DNA of 64,000 nt from Pseudomonas sediminis (GCF_039555755.1 NZ_CP154631.1:744001-808000), one strand, 5' to 3'. Positions 19,805-28,748 are shown, counted from the first letter of the stretch. A program made the numbers and translations. The notes: a model not told the origin generated them from the sequence alone.

Positions 19805-21181
19805 TTAGCGAACGCCAGCCTGACGCAGAGCGGCCGGGGTGTAATCGCTGCCAGAGGCCTTGTAGTTGAAGTCGTAGGCTTGTTTCTCCTCGTTCTTCAT
19901 ACCCAGGACCAAGTAGCGACCGGACAGCAGGTCGTACAGGGATTCCACGGTGTACCACGGCACTTGCTTGTCGTAGTAGTACTGGGCATGCGCCTCAGCT
20001 ACGCGCCACAGGGTGCCACGGCCGTCGTAGTGGTCGATCAGAGCGGCTTGCCAGGTGTCCTCATCGATGTAGAAGTCACGCTTGCCATAGATGTGACGCT
20101 CGCCCGACTTCAGGGTCGCGGTCACGTGCCATACACGGTGCAGCTCGTAACGAGTCAGGTCCTGGTTGATGTGGCCAGCCTTGACGATATCGGAGTACTT
20201 CAGGCTGGGCGAATCGAGCTTGTAGGCGTTGTAGGGGATATAAATCTCCTTCTTACCTTCCAGTTTCCAGTCGTAACGATCCGGCGCACCGTTGAACATG
20301 TCGAAGTTGTCGGAAGTACGCAGACCATCAGCGGCGGTACCCGGACCATCGTAGGACACCTGCGGAGCACGGCGCACGCGACGTTGACCGGCGTTGTACA
20401 GCCACGCCAGACGCGGCTCCTTCACCTGGTTGAGGGTTTCGTGCACCAGCAGCACGTTACCAGCCAGGCGAGACGGAGCAGTTACGCGCTGCTTGAAGTA
20501 GAACAGGACGTTGCTTTCCTTGCTCGCATCGAAGTCGGTCAGCGCATCACGGAAGGTGAACTCGTCCTGGAAGTAGACCAGCGAGTAGGAACCGTTCGGC
20601 TGCGGAGTCGCCTGAGTTACCAGGCGACGCACGCTACCACCGCGGTAACGGGTGATGTGGTTCCAGATTGCTTCCAGGCCGTTCTGCGGAATCGGGAAGG
20701 GGTTGGCGGTCTGGAAGTTCTCCAGGCCGTTACCACCCTCTACCATCCTGGTGTTCACCGCGTTCTGCTTGGTCGCCTCCAGAACCGCAGCCGGCAGACT
20801 GGCCGAGCGGTGAGTTGGGTAGACCGGCATCTTGTAGCTTTCTGGGTAGCGCTTGAACATCGCCAGCTGGCCGGGGGTCAGCTTATCCTTGTACTGGTCG
20901 ACGTTCTGCGCGGTGATGGTGAACAGCGGCTGTTCGTTGGCGAACGGATCGGCCAGGAAGCCTCGCGGATCGACCGCGCCAGCGTTGGCTGGCAGACCAC
21001 CGGTCCAAGCAGGGATCGATCCATCGGCATTGCCTGCCATTTCGGCACCGACCGGAGTCAGAGTACTGCCCAACTTCGCAGCTTCGTCAGGCGACACTGC
21101 CGCCATCACGCCGGTAGCCAGCAGAGACAGGGTCAGGACACCGCTTTGCCACAGTTTTTTTGTTGTTTTCATTTGCATCAT
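19805..21181 (-). CDS. DUF1329 periplasmic/outer-membrane lipid-associated protein
   Basis: A 458-residue exported protein with a Sec signal peptide (LWQSGVLTLSLLATGVMAAV, cleavage about residue 28). The DUF1329 domain fills the rest; its beta-rich fold resembles LolA/LolB-like lipid carriers (family knowledge). The exact role is unknown. It is always found with DUF1302 in clusters for fatty acids, terpenes, steroids or polyesters, suggesting handling of hydrophobic substrates in the envelope. Two start codons (21181 and 21172) are possible. Codons 2-7 after the second contain an A-rich AAACAACAA-type stretch resembling an Hfq/Crc target. It follows DUF1302 by 23 bases in one operon. Confidence 0.88.
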   Translation of the reverse strand: MMQMKTTKKLWQSGVLTLSLLATGVMAAVSPDEAAKLGSTLTPVGAEMAGNADGSIPAWTGGLPANAGAVDPRGFLADPFANEQPLFTITAQNVDQYKDKLTPGQLAMFKRYPESYKMPVYPTHRSASLPAAVLEATKQNAVNTRMVEGGNGLENFQTANPFPIPQNGLEAIWNHITRYRGGSVRRLVTQATPQPNGSYSLVYFQDEFTFRDALTDFDASKESNVLFYFKQRVTAPSRLAGNVLLVHETLNQVKEPRLAWLYNAGQRRVRRAPQVSYDGPGTAADGLRTSDNFDMFNGAPDRYDWKLEGKKEIYIPYNAYKLDSPSLKYSDIVKAGHINQDLTRYELHRVWHVTATLKSGERHIYGKRDFYIDEDTWQAALIDHYDGRGTLWRVAEAHAQYYYDKQVPWYTVESLYDLLSGRYLVLGMKNEEKQAYDFNYKASGSDYTPAALRQAGVR

Positions 21182-21204
21182 GATTCCTCGAAATTCCTGG
21201 CCGC

Positions 21205-23208
21205 TTAGAAGTTCATACCGAAGCTGAGCGCAACGAAGTCGCGGTCATCAATGGTGGAATACTTGCCATCAAAGAAGTTGGTGTAGGACAGGCTGGCGGT
21301 GTAGGTGTTCTGATAATCCGCGTCCAGTCCGAGACTGATAGCTTTACGGCCTTCTTCGAAGTTAGCCCCTGGGCCGGGCGAATAGCCTTCTACGTCATGT
21401 GACCAAGCTACGCTCGGACGCAGGTTCACACCTGCCAAAGCATTGGGATAATCCCAGATGGCACGAGCGCGGTAACCCCAAGAGTTGGCAGTGGTAAAGC
21501 CATCTTTATCACATGCCTTGTCGAGCATGCTGGCCGAGCTCCGACCGCCACCGGTACTGGCGTTCACAGGTCCGCACATATCACCTGCAGTGCCATAGAT
21601 CGGATCGCGACCGTAGCGGATATCATCTTTGCTCTCCAAGCCACCGACATGGGTCCAACCTACTTCACCCACCAGGGTCAAGCGTGATGCCCCCATGACC
21701 TGATCAAAGAAATGCGTGAATGTAGTTTGAATCTGCGTGATTTCCTTACGCTTGTAGCCATGGAGCAGACCGTCAGCGTCCGGACCGAGCGGAGACACCG
21801 CCGCATAAGGCGTACGATTGGTCCCACCCAGAGCGGCCGGTAGATTGAAGTTGATACCCCGCAGTCCGGCATAGAGCACATCAGTGGAGTTCAACTGCAC
21901 CGGTGCATTAGGCCGATAGCTGATCTCGCCGCTCCAGGCTGTTCCGGTTGGCAACGTTGTGGAGAAGCTCAAACCATAGAGTTTGATGTCTTCAGGATAC
22001 TCCATGAAATAACCGCCGTTGGCTGCATAAGCCAGGGCGCCGACATTTGCAGCGCTAGCGCCAGCTTGCCCCGCTGCGGCCACCGCGCCTACGCCACTAC
22101 CGGTTAGTGTCGCATAGGTCTGGTTAAAGGTACCTTGAACCAATGCATCGATGGAACGCAAAGAAGAAGCACTCTGACCTTTACCACTGAAAATAGGTGC
22201 CCGACTATGGTAGTTCATGAAGTAAGCGCCAAACTCTGTGTCCAACGGCTCGAACATATACCGGAAGGCAAGTCCCCACTGACCGTCATCTCGCGCATCC
22301 TTATCGCCATAGCGCGGAACAACCACCCCTTCAGAATTAGAAGAAACCAGCGCCGCATTGCCGCCCAACAACGTATTAAGACTTGTCAGACTGCCGTTAA
22401 TTTGAGCCAGTTGAGCCGGTGACAGAGATGCTAGGACGTTAAGGTTCTGGTCACATCCATCGGCGACGATATCAGCCTGGGAAAAGAACGTTCCGCAGTT
22501 ATCCACCACGGTCTGATCCCACTCAAGCTGATAGAAGGCCTCCATGGAAAGGTTGTCTGTCAGGCTCTGGGCGATATAGAACATGTTTACCGGAATTAAG
22601 CCCTCTTTGATCTCAGCACCAGGGCGACGAAAGGCAGACACATCAACGGGGTTGATGGCATTGATACCGTTCTGAATAAAGGTACTTTCGCCCCAACTAA
22701 CGACCTGTTTGCCCAAGCGCACCGAACCAGGCTGATTGCCGATGGCATAGTTGTGGTAGATGAATGCGTCGAGGATTTCACCCCCAGAAGACTGGGCGCC
22801 CTCTTTGCGATTGCTATCGCTAATGTCCTTGAACTCGCGGCCTTCGTCTTTCAGTTCGAAGTCGTACCAGTACTTGCCACGGACGAACACGCCGGTATCG
22901 CCATAGCGCAATTCCAGATCGTGGATACCCTTAAAGATCTTCGAGAAGGTTTCACCACGTTTGAAGTTGAGGTGACCATCGTCGGAGGTCTGGGAAAGAC
23001 CGCGACCGCCGTTGTTCACGCCGATCAGATCCTTGTTGGCCTTGGAAGTCGACCAACTGGCACCAACAGACAGCGCCGAATCGAACTGCCCTTCGATCTC
23101 ACCGATATTGAAAGTGACGCCGAATGCCGGAGCGGCAAGGGTGGAAGCGAGGCTGACGGCCAGCGGCAGTTTTGCCAGGCGCCAGTAGGGTTTTGTTTTT
23201 GTTGTCAT
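21205..23208 (-). CDS. DUF1302 outer-membrane protein
   Basis: A 667-residue exported protein with a signal peptide (LAKLPLAVSLASTLAAPAFG, cleavage about residue 30). The mature start FNIGEIEGQFDSALSVGASW and the terminal SFGMNF (C-terminal aromatic) are typical of outer-membrane beta-barrels, and the whole length matches DUF1302. It probably forms a channel or docking protein for hydrophobic compounds, paired with DUF1329; this is inference from family context. GGAG precedes the ATG, and an A-rich stretch in the leader (23224-23234) resembles an Hfq/Crc site. A stretch low in GC relative to its neighbours (about 22100-22500) lies in the middle. Confidence 0.88.
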   Translation of the reverse strand: MTTKTKPYWRLAKLPLAVSLASTLAAPAFGVTFNIGEIEGQFDSALSVGASWSTSKANKDLIGVNNGGRGLSQTSDDGHLNFKRGETFSKIFKGIHDLELRYGDTGVFVRGKYWYDFELKDEGREFKDISDSNRKEGAQSSGGEILDAFIYHNYAIGNQPGSVRLGKQVVSWGESTFIQNGINAINPVDVSAFRRPGAEIKEGLIPVNMFYIAQSLTDNLSMEAFYQLEWDQTVVDNCGTFFSQADIVADGCDQNLNVLASLSPAQLAQINGSLTSLNTLLGGNAALVSSNSEGVVVPRYGDKDARDDGQWGLAFRYMFEPLDTEFGAYFMNYHSRAPIFSGKGQSASSLRSIDALVQGTFNQTYATLTGSGVGAVAAAGQAGASAANVGALAYAANGGYFMEYPEDIKLYGLSFSTTLPTGTAWSGEISYRPNAPVQLNSTDVLYAGLRGINFNLPAALGGTNRTPYAAVSPLGPDADGLLHGYKRKEITQIQTTFTHFFDQVMGASRLTLVGEVGWTHVGGLESKDDIRYGRDPIYGTAGDMCGPVNASTGGGRSSASMLDKACDKDGFTTANSWGYRARAIWDYPNALAGVNLRPSVAWSHDVEGYSPGPGANFEEGRKAISLGLDADYQNTYTASLSYTNFFDGKYSTIDDRDFVALSFGMNF

Positions 23209-23372
23209 CGACGCTACTCCATGTGTTTTTTGTTATGGATGCTTTGACTATAGCCAGCGGGAGGTACTGCTTGATCCCTCGAAAGTGTGATTTGCAGCCC
23301 CCAGGCACTCTGGCTCGCAGGTTTCAGGCCCTGCCCTAGCCAAGCATGGACGTGAAACAGCAATTAGCAAGC

Positions 23373-23386
23373 CAAACGCTTGTTTG
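23373..23386. promoter_or_regulatory. PsrA-like operator
   Basis: CAAAC-GCTT-GTTTG, a perfect dyad that fits the PsrA consensus as I recall it (G/CAAAC, 2-4 bases, GTTTG/C). PsrA is the TetR-type long-chain fatty-acid sensor of Pseudomonas. It lies about 165 bases upstream of the DUF1302 start. Site function is inferred. Confidence 0.45.
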
Positions 23387-23416
23387 ACTGAGCGGTCACT
23401 TTCACCGCCCAGTCAA
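23384..23416. repeat. 13-bp inverted repeat between acyl-CoA ligase and DUF1302
   Basis: TTGACTGAGCGGT, 7 bases, ACCGCCCAGTCAA: 13-base arms with one G-T-compatible mismatch. There is no T-tract, so it is either a weak terminator for the ligase gene or an operator adjoining the PsrA-like site. Confidence 0.6.
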
Positions 23417-23424
23417 TTCGCACC

Positions 23425-25107
23425 TCACAGCGTAGACAGGAACGCGCTGCCAGCCTCCTGCCACTGGGCGATTTCGACGCGGATGCGCTTCTTGTCCAGT
23501 TTGCCGACGCTGGTCTTGGGAATTTCAGTAACAAGGGCGATCTGCGTGGGAATCGCCCACTTGTTGATGTGACCTTGCTCGACGAAAGGCTTGAGATGCT
23601 CCTTCAAGCCTTTGGCATCCAGCCCCTGCTCTTCGCGCAGTACCAGCAACGCAAACGGGCGCTCGCCCCACTGCGGGTCAGGCACACCCACTACCGCCAC
23701 CTCACGCACCGCCAGGTGACGACTGATCAGGTCCTCCAGCTCCAGCGAGGAAATCCACTCACCGCCAGTCTTGATCACATCCTTGATTCGGTCGCGGATT
23801 TCGATGAAACCCATACCGTCGATGGTCGCCACATCACCCGTGTGGAGCCAACCATGTGCCCAAAGCTCCTCGCCCTTCTCAGGCTCACGGAAATAGCCCT
23901 GGGTAAGCCAGGGCGCGCGTAGCACCAGCTCGCCCTGGGACTCACCGTCGCTCGGCAGCAATTTGCCGTCGGCATCCATGATCGCCGCCTCCACCAGCGG
24001 CACCGGGATACCCGCCTTGATCCGGTAAGTGGTGCGCTCGTCCTCGCTACCGGCGCGCAGCTCTTCATTGAGGTAGGCACAGGAAATCAGCGGGCAGGTC
24101 TCGGACATGCCATAGGCCGCGGTCAACTGAATGCCGCGCGCCTTAGCCGCTTCGTACAGAGAACGGTTCAGCGCACTACCGCCGATGATCATCTTCATGC
24201 CGCCGAAATCATGGCCCTGCGCACCCGGCGCGCTCAGCACCATCTGCAGGATGGTCGGGACGCAGTGGGAGAAGTTGACCTTCTCCTCCTTGATCAGGCG
24301 GCAAAGCATGTCCGGCTCGTAGCGACCGGGGTACACCTGTTTGACCCCGAGCATGGTGGCCACGTACGGCACGCCCCAGGCATGCACGTGGAACATCGGG
24401 GTAATCGGCATGTAGACATCGTCGTTGCCCATCAGGCGGATGCTGTCGAGTCCGCCCATGGCGGTCGCCATGGACATGGTGTGCAGCACCAGTTGCCGAT
24501 GAGTGAAGTACACGCCCTTGGGGTTGCCGGTGGTGCCGGTGGTATAGAAGGTGGTGGCCACCGAATTCTCGTCGAAATCGGCGAAGTCGTAGTGCGGGCT
24601 GGCGGCTGCCAGCAGGCTCTCGTACTCGCCGACGAGGTTCGGCAGCTCGGCGCTCTTGCCCTCGCCATCGGTAAGCAGCAGGGTCTTGTCAACGGTGGTC
24701 AGTTGCCCGGCAATGCCGTTGTACAGCGGCACGAACTCACTGTTGACCAGCACGAAACGGTCTTCTGCATGGTTCATGGTGTAGAGGATTTGATCCGGCG
24801 ACAGGCGGATGTTGATGGTGTGCAGCACCGCGCCGAGCATCGGGATGGCGAACATGCATTCGAGGTAGCGGTGACTGTCCCAATCCATCACCGCCACGGT
24901 ATCGCCGGCCTTGACCCCTGCCTCGCTGAGTACATTGGCCAACCGTGCGACACGCTCGTTGAAGGTGGCGTAGCTGTAGCGCAGCTTGTCGCGATAGACG
25001 ATTTCGCGGGTCTTCTCGTAACGACTACCGGACAGCAGCAGGCGCTTGATCAGCAGCGGATAGGCATGAGCGTTTTCAGCGGGGGGGATCAGTCGGGTCT
25101 GCAGCAT
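23425..25107 (-). CDS. AMP-forming medium/long-chain fatty-acid CoA ligase
   Basis: A 560-residue cytoplasmic enzyme activating fatty acids to acyl-CoA with ATP. ANL-superfamily motifs are present: P-loop [18 protein letters not shown] (about 185), [22 protein letters not shown] and the hinge-lysine region [13 protein letters not shown], with the C-terminal catalytic Lys in [13 protein letters not shown]. The start at 25107 (AAGGTG upstream) is preferred over 25125. It is divergent from the thiolase gene and belongs with the DUF1302/DUF1329 pair; chain-length preference cannot be read, although the P. aeruginosa counterpart (PA3924, recollection) is annotated as medium-chain. Confidence 0.92.
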   Translation of the reverse strand: MLQTRLIPPAENAHAYPLLIKRLLLSGSRYEKTREIVYRDKLRYSYATFNERVARLANVLSEAGVKAGDTVAVMDWDSHRYLECMFAIPMLGAVLHTINIRLSPDQILYTMNHAEDRFVLVNSEFVPLYNGIAGQLTTVDKTLLLTDGEGKSAELPNLVGEYESLLAAASPHYDFADFDENSVATTFYTTGTTGNPKGVYFTHRQLVLHTMSMATAMGGLDSIRLMGNDDVYMPITPMFHVHAWGVPYVATMLGVKQVYPGRYEPDMLCRLIKEEKVNFSHCVPTILQMVLSAPGAQGHDFGGMKMIIGGSALNRSLYEAAKARGIQLTAAYGMSETCPLISCAYLNEELRAGSEDERTTYRIKAGIPVPLVEAAIMDADGKLLPSDGESQGELVLRAPWLTQGYFREPEKGEELWAHGWLHTGDVATIDGMGFIEIRDRIKDVIKTGGEWISSLELEDLISRHLAVREVAVVGVPDPQWGERPFALLVLREEQGLDAKGLKEHLKPFVEQGHINKWAIPTQIALVTEIPKTSVGKLDKKRIRVEIAQWQEAGSAFLSTL

Positions 25108-25297
25108 GAAATCACCTTGAGGCACGCTAGGAATAGGTATGCAGCGACTCTAGAGCGGCTCGCGCAGCGCTCAATCAGCCCAAAGAATGATTTGCCACGT
25201 GACTCTATGGCCACTTTTGGTCACAGGTTAGAATCGTGCTCACCAGCCAGTCCTTTAAAAGGCGGCACAGAGCCACTCTTTCGTTCGAGGTAACAGC

Positions 25298-26473
25298 ATG
25301 TCCGATATCGTCATCGTCAGCGGCGCACGTACCCCCATGGGCGGTTTTCAAGGCAGCTTGGCCGGCGTGCCAGCCGTAGAGCTGGGCGCGGCCGCCATTC
25401 GTGAAGCGGTCAAGCGCGCCGGTATCGAGCCAGCCGACGTACAGGAAGTGATCATGGGCTGCGTACTGCCGGCGGGTCTCAAGCAAGGTCCGGCCCGCCA
25501 GGCCTCGCTTAATGCAGGCCTGCCTGCAGCCACCGGCTGCACCACCATCAACAAGCTATGCGGCTCAGGCATGAAGGCCGTGATGATGGCCTTCGATTCG
25601 CTGAAAGCCGGCAGCAACCAGGTAATGGTCGCCGGCGGCATGGAAAGCATGTCCAACGCGCCCTATGTACTGGAGAAAGCACGCACGGGCCTGCGTATGG
25701 GGCATGGCGAGATCAAGGATCATATGTTCCTCGACGGCCTGGAGGACGCGCGCACTGGCCGCCTGATGGGCTCTTTCGCTCAGGAGACCGCCGATAAGTA
25801 CGGCATTACCCGTGAGGAAATGGACGCCTATGCCATCGAATCGCTGCGACGCGCGCAGGCGGCGATCAAGGACGGCTCGCTGGACGCGGAGATCGTTCCG
25901 GTCACTGTCACCTCGCGCAAGGGTGAGGTGGTGGTCAAGGATGATGAACAGCCGCTGACGGCCAACCTGGACAAGATCCCTACACTCAAGCCCGCCTTCA
26001 AGAAAGACGGCACCATTACCGCGGCCAACGCCAGTTCTATTTCCGACGGCGCCAGCGCGCTGCTGCTGATGACCGCCGATGAAGCGGCCAAGCGCGGTCT
26101 CAAACCAGTTGCCAAGGTGGTTGCCCACGCGACCCAAAGCCAGGACCCGAGCGAGTTCACCCTGGCGCCCATCGGCGCGATGAGCAACCTGCTTAAGAAG
26201 ACCGGCTGGAGCAAGGACGAGATCGACCTGTTCGAGATCAATGAAGCCTTCGCCATGGTGACCATGCTGGCCATGCGCGAGCACGGCCTGGACCATGCCA
26301 AGGTCAACGTGTTCGGCGGCGCCTGTGCCCAGGGCCACCCGGTGGGTTCCACCGGCTCGCGGATTATCCTCACTCTGATCAACGCCCTGCAGAAGAAAGG
26401 TGGCAAGCGCGGCGTCGCCTCGCTGTGCATCGGCGGCGGCGAAGCAACAGCGGTGGCCATCGAACTGCTGTAA
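25298..26473 (+). CDS. acetyl-CoA C-acyltransferase (thiolase)
   Basis: A 391-residue cytoplasmic thiolase condensing or cleaving 3-ketoacyl-CoA with CoA. The nucleophile Cys is in TTINKLCGSGMKAV (about 88), His in NEAFA and GACAQGHPVGSTGSR, and the second Cys in SLCIGGGEATA. Full family length. It starts 190 bases from the divergent ligase, so both may share control. With the ligase it could carry out activation and the last step of beta-oxidation, or acetoacetyl-CoA chemistry. Its original terminator is split by an IS1182-family insertion starting 30 bases downstream of the stop. Confidence 0.94.
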   Translation: MSDIVIVSGARTPMGGFQGSLAGVPAVELGAAAIREAVKRAGIEPADVQEVIMGCVLPAGLKQGPARQASLNAGLPAATGCTTINKLCGSGMKAVMMAFDSLKAGSNQVMVAGGMESMSNAPYVLEKARTGLRMGHGEIKDHMFLDGLEDARTGRLMGSFAQETADKYGITREEMDAYAIESLRRAQAAIKDGSLDAEIVPVTVTSRKGEVVVKDDEQPLTANLDKIPTLKPAFKKDGTITAANASSISDGASALLLMTADEAAKRGLKPVAKVVAHATQSQDPSEFTLAPIGAMSNLLKKTGWSKDEIDLFEINEAFAMVTMLAMREHGLDHAKVNVFGGACAQGHPVGSTGSRIILTLINALQKKGGKRGVASLCIGGGEATAVAIELL

Positions 26474-26531
26474 CTCGCCCCATCAGCAAAGAGCCCCGCA
26501 ATCCAGAGCGTGTGAAAACGCACTGACGCCA

Positions 26532-26575
26532 GAAAAATCCAACGCCCCGACTGGTTCGGGGCGTTGGTGTTTTTG
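26532..26575. terminator. bidirectional terminator inside the IS1182 element
   Basis: CCAACGCCCCGA-CTGG-TTCGGGGCGTTGG with a T-run after it on both strands. It ends the transposase transcript and also blocks thiolase transcription entering the element, replacing the terminator the element disrupted. Confidence 0.85.
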
Positions 26576-26599
26576 ATGCTTGGAAATGGAAGGCGGGAT

Positions 26600-28039
26600 T
26601 TACCCCAACAGCTCGATCAGCCGACGGGCACCCATCACATTGATGGCACGCTTCAGGTTGTAGGCGTTGACCGCCAGGGCCATTTCCGTCCGAGCGCCCT
26701 GCAGTTGTCGGAGCAGGAAGCGACCATTACCCAAAATCCATTGCTTCAGGTTGCCGAAGGGATGTTCGACGATGGATCGGCGCCTGACCATCATCTCTGG
26801 ATGCACCTGCATCCGCTGATGCATGCGCTCGAATGCGGCCTCATGGACATGCCGAGTCACTTGTCGACGTTTAGCCTTGGTGCAGCGTGATTTCAATGGA
26901 CAAGCCGTGCAGTCGCCGCGTAGAGCATAAATGCGCTGTAGGCCGTTTACCTGCTTGAGCGGTAACCATTGGCCTGCAGGGCATTGGTACTGGTCGTTTT
27001 CTGCGTCGTAGCTGAAGGCGCTGCGATCGAATAGCGGCGTGTCGTCGCCCTTGTTATTTATGCCCCGATTCTCCGGCACATAGGCCGTAATCCCAGCATC
27101 ATCACACGCTTGAAACTGCTCACCACTGGAGTAGCCCGCATCGGCTGTAACCGTCAGATCTTCCTGCGCCAGGATCGCCTGGGCGGCCTTGGCCATAGGT
27201 TCCAGTTGCTGGTTATCGCTGCTGCCCTGAGTGACAGCATGATGCACGATCAGCCCATGCTCGCCATCCACCGCGTTTTGCACGTTATAAGCCACGCGAG
27301 CCCCCTGGTGGGTACGCATCATGCGCGCCTCGCTCTCACCCACGACGAACTGCTCCAGCCCCTGTACCTCCATCAACGCCTGGGCTGTCAGGTTATCGGC
27401 ATGTCGGCTCTCCAGCTGCTGCAGTGCAGCCTTGACCGCACTGCGATCAACCACTTCAGCGGCCTCACTGCGGTCAGCCTCGCCCAGTTCGGCCAGATAA
27501 CGGGCGATCTGCGCCTCCAGCTTGCCTTGTTGACGCTTGAGCTTCGTCAGGCTCAGGTGCTTGCGTTGCGACGCTACCGCCTGAAACTTGCTGCCATCGA
27601 TGGCCACGAGTTGCCCACTGATCAGCCCCACCTGGCGACAGAACTGGACGAAGGTGCGGCAGGTCGCCTGAAAAGCAGCGCTGTTGTCCTTGCGAAAATC
27701 AGCAATGGTCTTGAAATCCGGTGCCAATCGGCCCAGCAGCCACATCACCTCGACATTGCGTTGGCACTCAGCTTCCAGGCGCCGGGAGGAGCGGATGCGC
27801 TGGAAGTAACCGTACAGATAAAGCTTGAGTAGATCCGCTGGATCATAGCCAGGACGTCCAGTCTTGAGTGGTTCGGCCTTGCTGAAACCCAGAGCCTGCA
27901 GATCCAGGCGGGCGACATAGGCCTCGATCACCCGTACCAGGTGATCCTCCGGCACCAGCTCCTCCAATGTGGGAGGAAACAGGCTGCTTTGCTGACGACC
28001 TTCGCCCTGGATGTAGCCCATAAACGACAATGCCCCCAT
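26600..28039 (-). CDS. IS1182-family transposase
   Basis: A transposase of up to 479 residues with the IS1182 layout: N-terminal DUF772-type domain (SLFPPTLEELVPEDHLVRVI, GRPGYDPADLLKLYLYGYFQ) and a C-terminal DDE domain with catalytic Asp in LVAIDGSKFQAV, Asp in TVTADAGYSSGEQF and Glu in IVEHPFGNLKQWI. A Cys cluster (CTACPLKSRC) precedes the Glu. The upstream Met (28039) lies within a strong hairpin, so the Met at 28021 (MGYIQGEGRQ) may be the real start. No frameshift or stop, so it is probably active. Confidence 0.93.
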   Translation of the reverse strand: MGALSFMGYIQGEGRQQSSLFPPTLEELVPEDHLVRVIEAYVARLDLQALGFSKAEPLKTGRPGYDPADLLKLYLYGYFQRIRSSRRLEAECQRNVEVMWLLGRLAPDFKTIADFRKDNSAAFQATCRTFVQFCRQVGLISGQLVAIDGSKFQAVASQRKHLSLTKLKRQQGKLEAQIARYLAELGEADRSEAAEVVDRSAVKAALQQLESRHADNLTAQALMEVQGLEQFVVGESEARMMRTHQGARVAYNVQNAVDGEHGLIVHHAVTQGSSDNQQLEPMAKAAQAILAQEDLTVTADAGYSSGEQFQACDDAGITAYVPENRGINNKGDDTPLFDRSAFSYDAENDQYQCPAGQWLPLKQVNGLQRIYALRGDCTACPLKSRCTKAKRRQVTRHVHEAAFERMHQRMQVHPEMMVRRRSIVEHPFGNLKQWILGNGRFLLRQLQGARTEMALAVNAYNLKRAINVMGARRLIELLG

Positions 28040-28058
28040 CGACTGATGGAGGCATTGT
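28027..28058. repeat. 14-bp hairpin over the IS1182 transposase start region
   Basis: ACAATGCCCCCATC-GACT-GATGGAGGCATTGT, one mismatch. It covers the upstream possible start codon and could hide the initiation region in mRNA that reads in from outside the element. Confidence 0.8.
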
Positions 28059-28118
28059 CTTCAGCTTGCTCTCAGACTGCTAGGTTTTCACACAGTCTGA
28101 ATCGCGGGGCTCTTTCGT

Positions 28119-28748
28119 TTAGTGCATTTCGGTCAGCGCCAGCTTCACACCAATCCCCACCAGCACCGCGCCCATCAGTCGGTCGAACCAGTGCCCCATA
28201 CGGGCAAAGCCGGCGCGCACGCGTTGCTGGCTGAACAGCCAGGCCACCAGGCAGAACCAAAATGCAGTCGCCAGGGCCAGATAAAGGCCGTAACCGGCCT
28301 GCACCGCCACCGGCGTATGCGGATTGATCACCACGGTGAACAGGGAAAGGAAGAACAACGTCGCCTTGGGGTTGAGCCCGTTGGTGATGAACCCGGTAAC
28401 GAACGCACCACGGCCGCTGCGCTCGCCGGCGGCCAGGCTCAGCTCGGCACTGGCCGGGTCGGCCGGGCGCGCACGCAGTGCCTTGATGCCGATGTAAAGC
28501 AGGTAAGCCGCCGCCAGCCATTTCAGTGCGTTGAACAGAACGATGGACTGCGACACGATCAGGCCGATACCCAGCAACGAATAGGTAACGTGCACCAGAA
28601 TGCCGGTGCCTACGCCAAAGGCGGTGAACAGCCCGGCGCGGCGACCGTAACCGACGCTCTCACGCACGACGATGGCGAAATCCGGCCCCGGGCTGGCCAC
28701 CGCCAGCAGATGAATCAGGGCAACGGTGAGAAATTCACTCCAGTACAT
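28119..28748 (-). CDS. LysE/RhtB-family amino-acid exporter
   Basis: A 209-residue inner-membrane protein with about six hydrophobic segments. The LysE/RhtB signature is at the N-terminus: LLAVASPGPDFAIVVRESVG. The family exports amino acids or homoserine lactones; the substrate is unknown. The start at 28748 (GCGGAG upstream) is preferred over a longer frame to 28835 that would overlap the upstream hydroxyacid dehydrogenase start. It was convergent with the thiolase through a shared terminator now split by an IS. Confidence 0.9.
   Translation of the reverse strand: MYWSEFLTVALIHLLAVASPGPDFAIVVRESVGYGRRAGLFTAFGVGTGILVHVTYSLLGIGLIVSQSIVLFNALKWLAAAYLLYIGIKALRARPADPASAELSLAAGERSGRGAFVTGFITNGLNPKATLFFLSLFTVVINPHTPVAVQAGYGLYLALATAFWFCLVAWLFSQQRVRAGFARMGHWFDRLMGAVLVGIGVKLALTEMH

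Larger units (their letters stand above)
26504..28099 (-). mobile_element. IS1182-family insertion sequence
   Basis: An apparently complete 1596-base element. The terminal inverted repeats are CAGAGCGTGTGAAAAC (26504-26519) and CAGACTGTGTGAAAAC (complement, 28084-28099), 14 of 16 identical. It is flanked by the 4-bp target duplication AATC. It carries one intact transposase gene and its own bidirectional terminator near the left end. The intact frame and exact target duplication suggest a fairly recent insertion. Confidence 0.88.
26488..28115. terminator. bidirectional terminator split by an IS
   Basis: AAAGAGCCCCGC (26488-26499) and its exact complement GCGGGGCTCTTT (28104-28115) once formed a 12-bp stem with loop AATC between the convergent thiolase and lysE genes. 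The IS1182-family element sits exactly in the loop, and AATC is present on both sides (26500-26503, 28100-28103). Confidence 0.85.

Noticed and set aside
23384..23416. The 13-bp inverted repeat as a standard Rho-independent terminator
   Set aside because: There is no T-tract on either side, so I list it as a repeat of unclear role.
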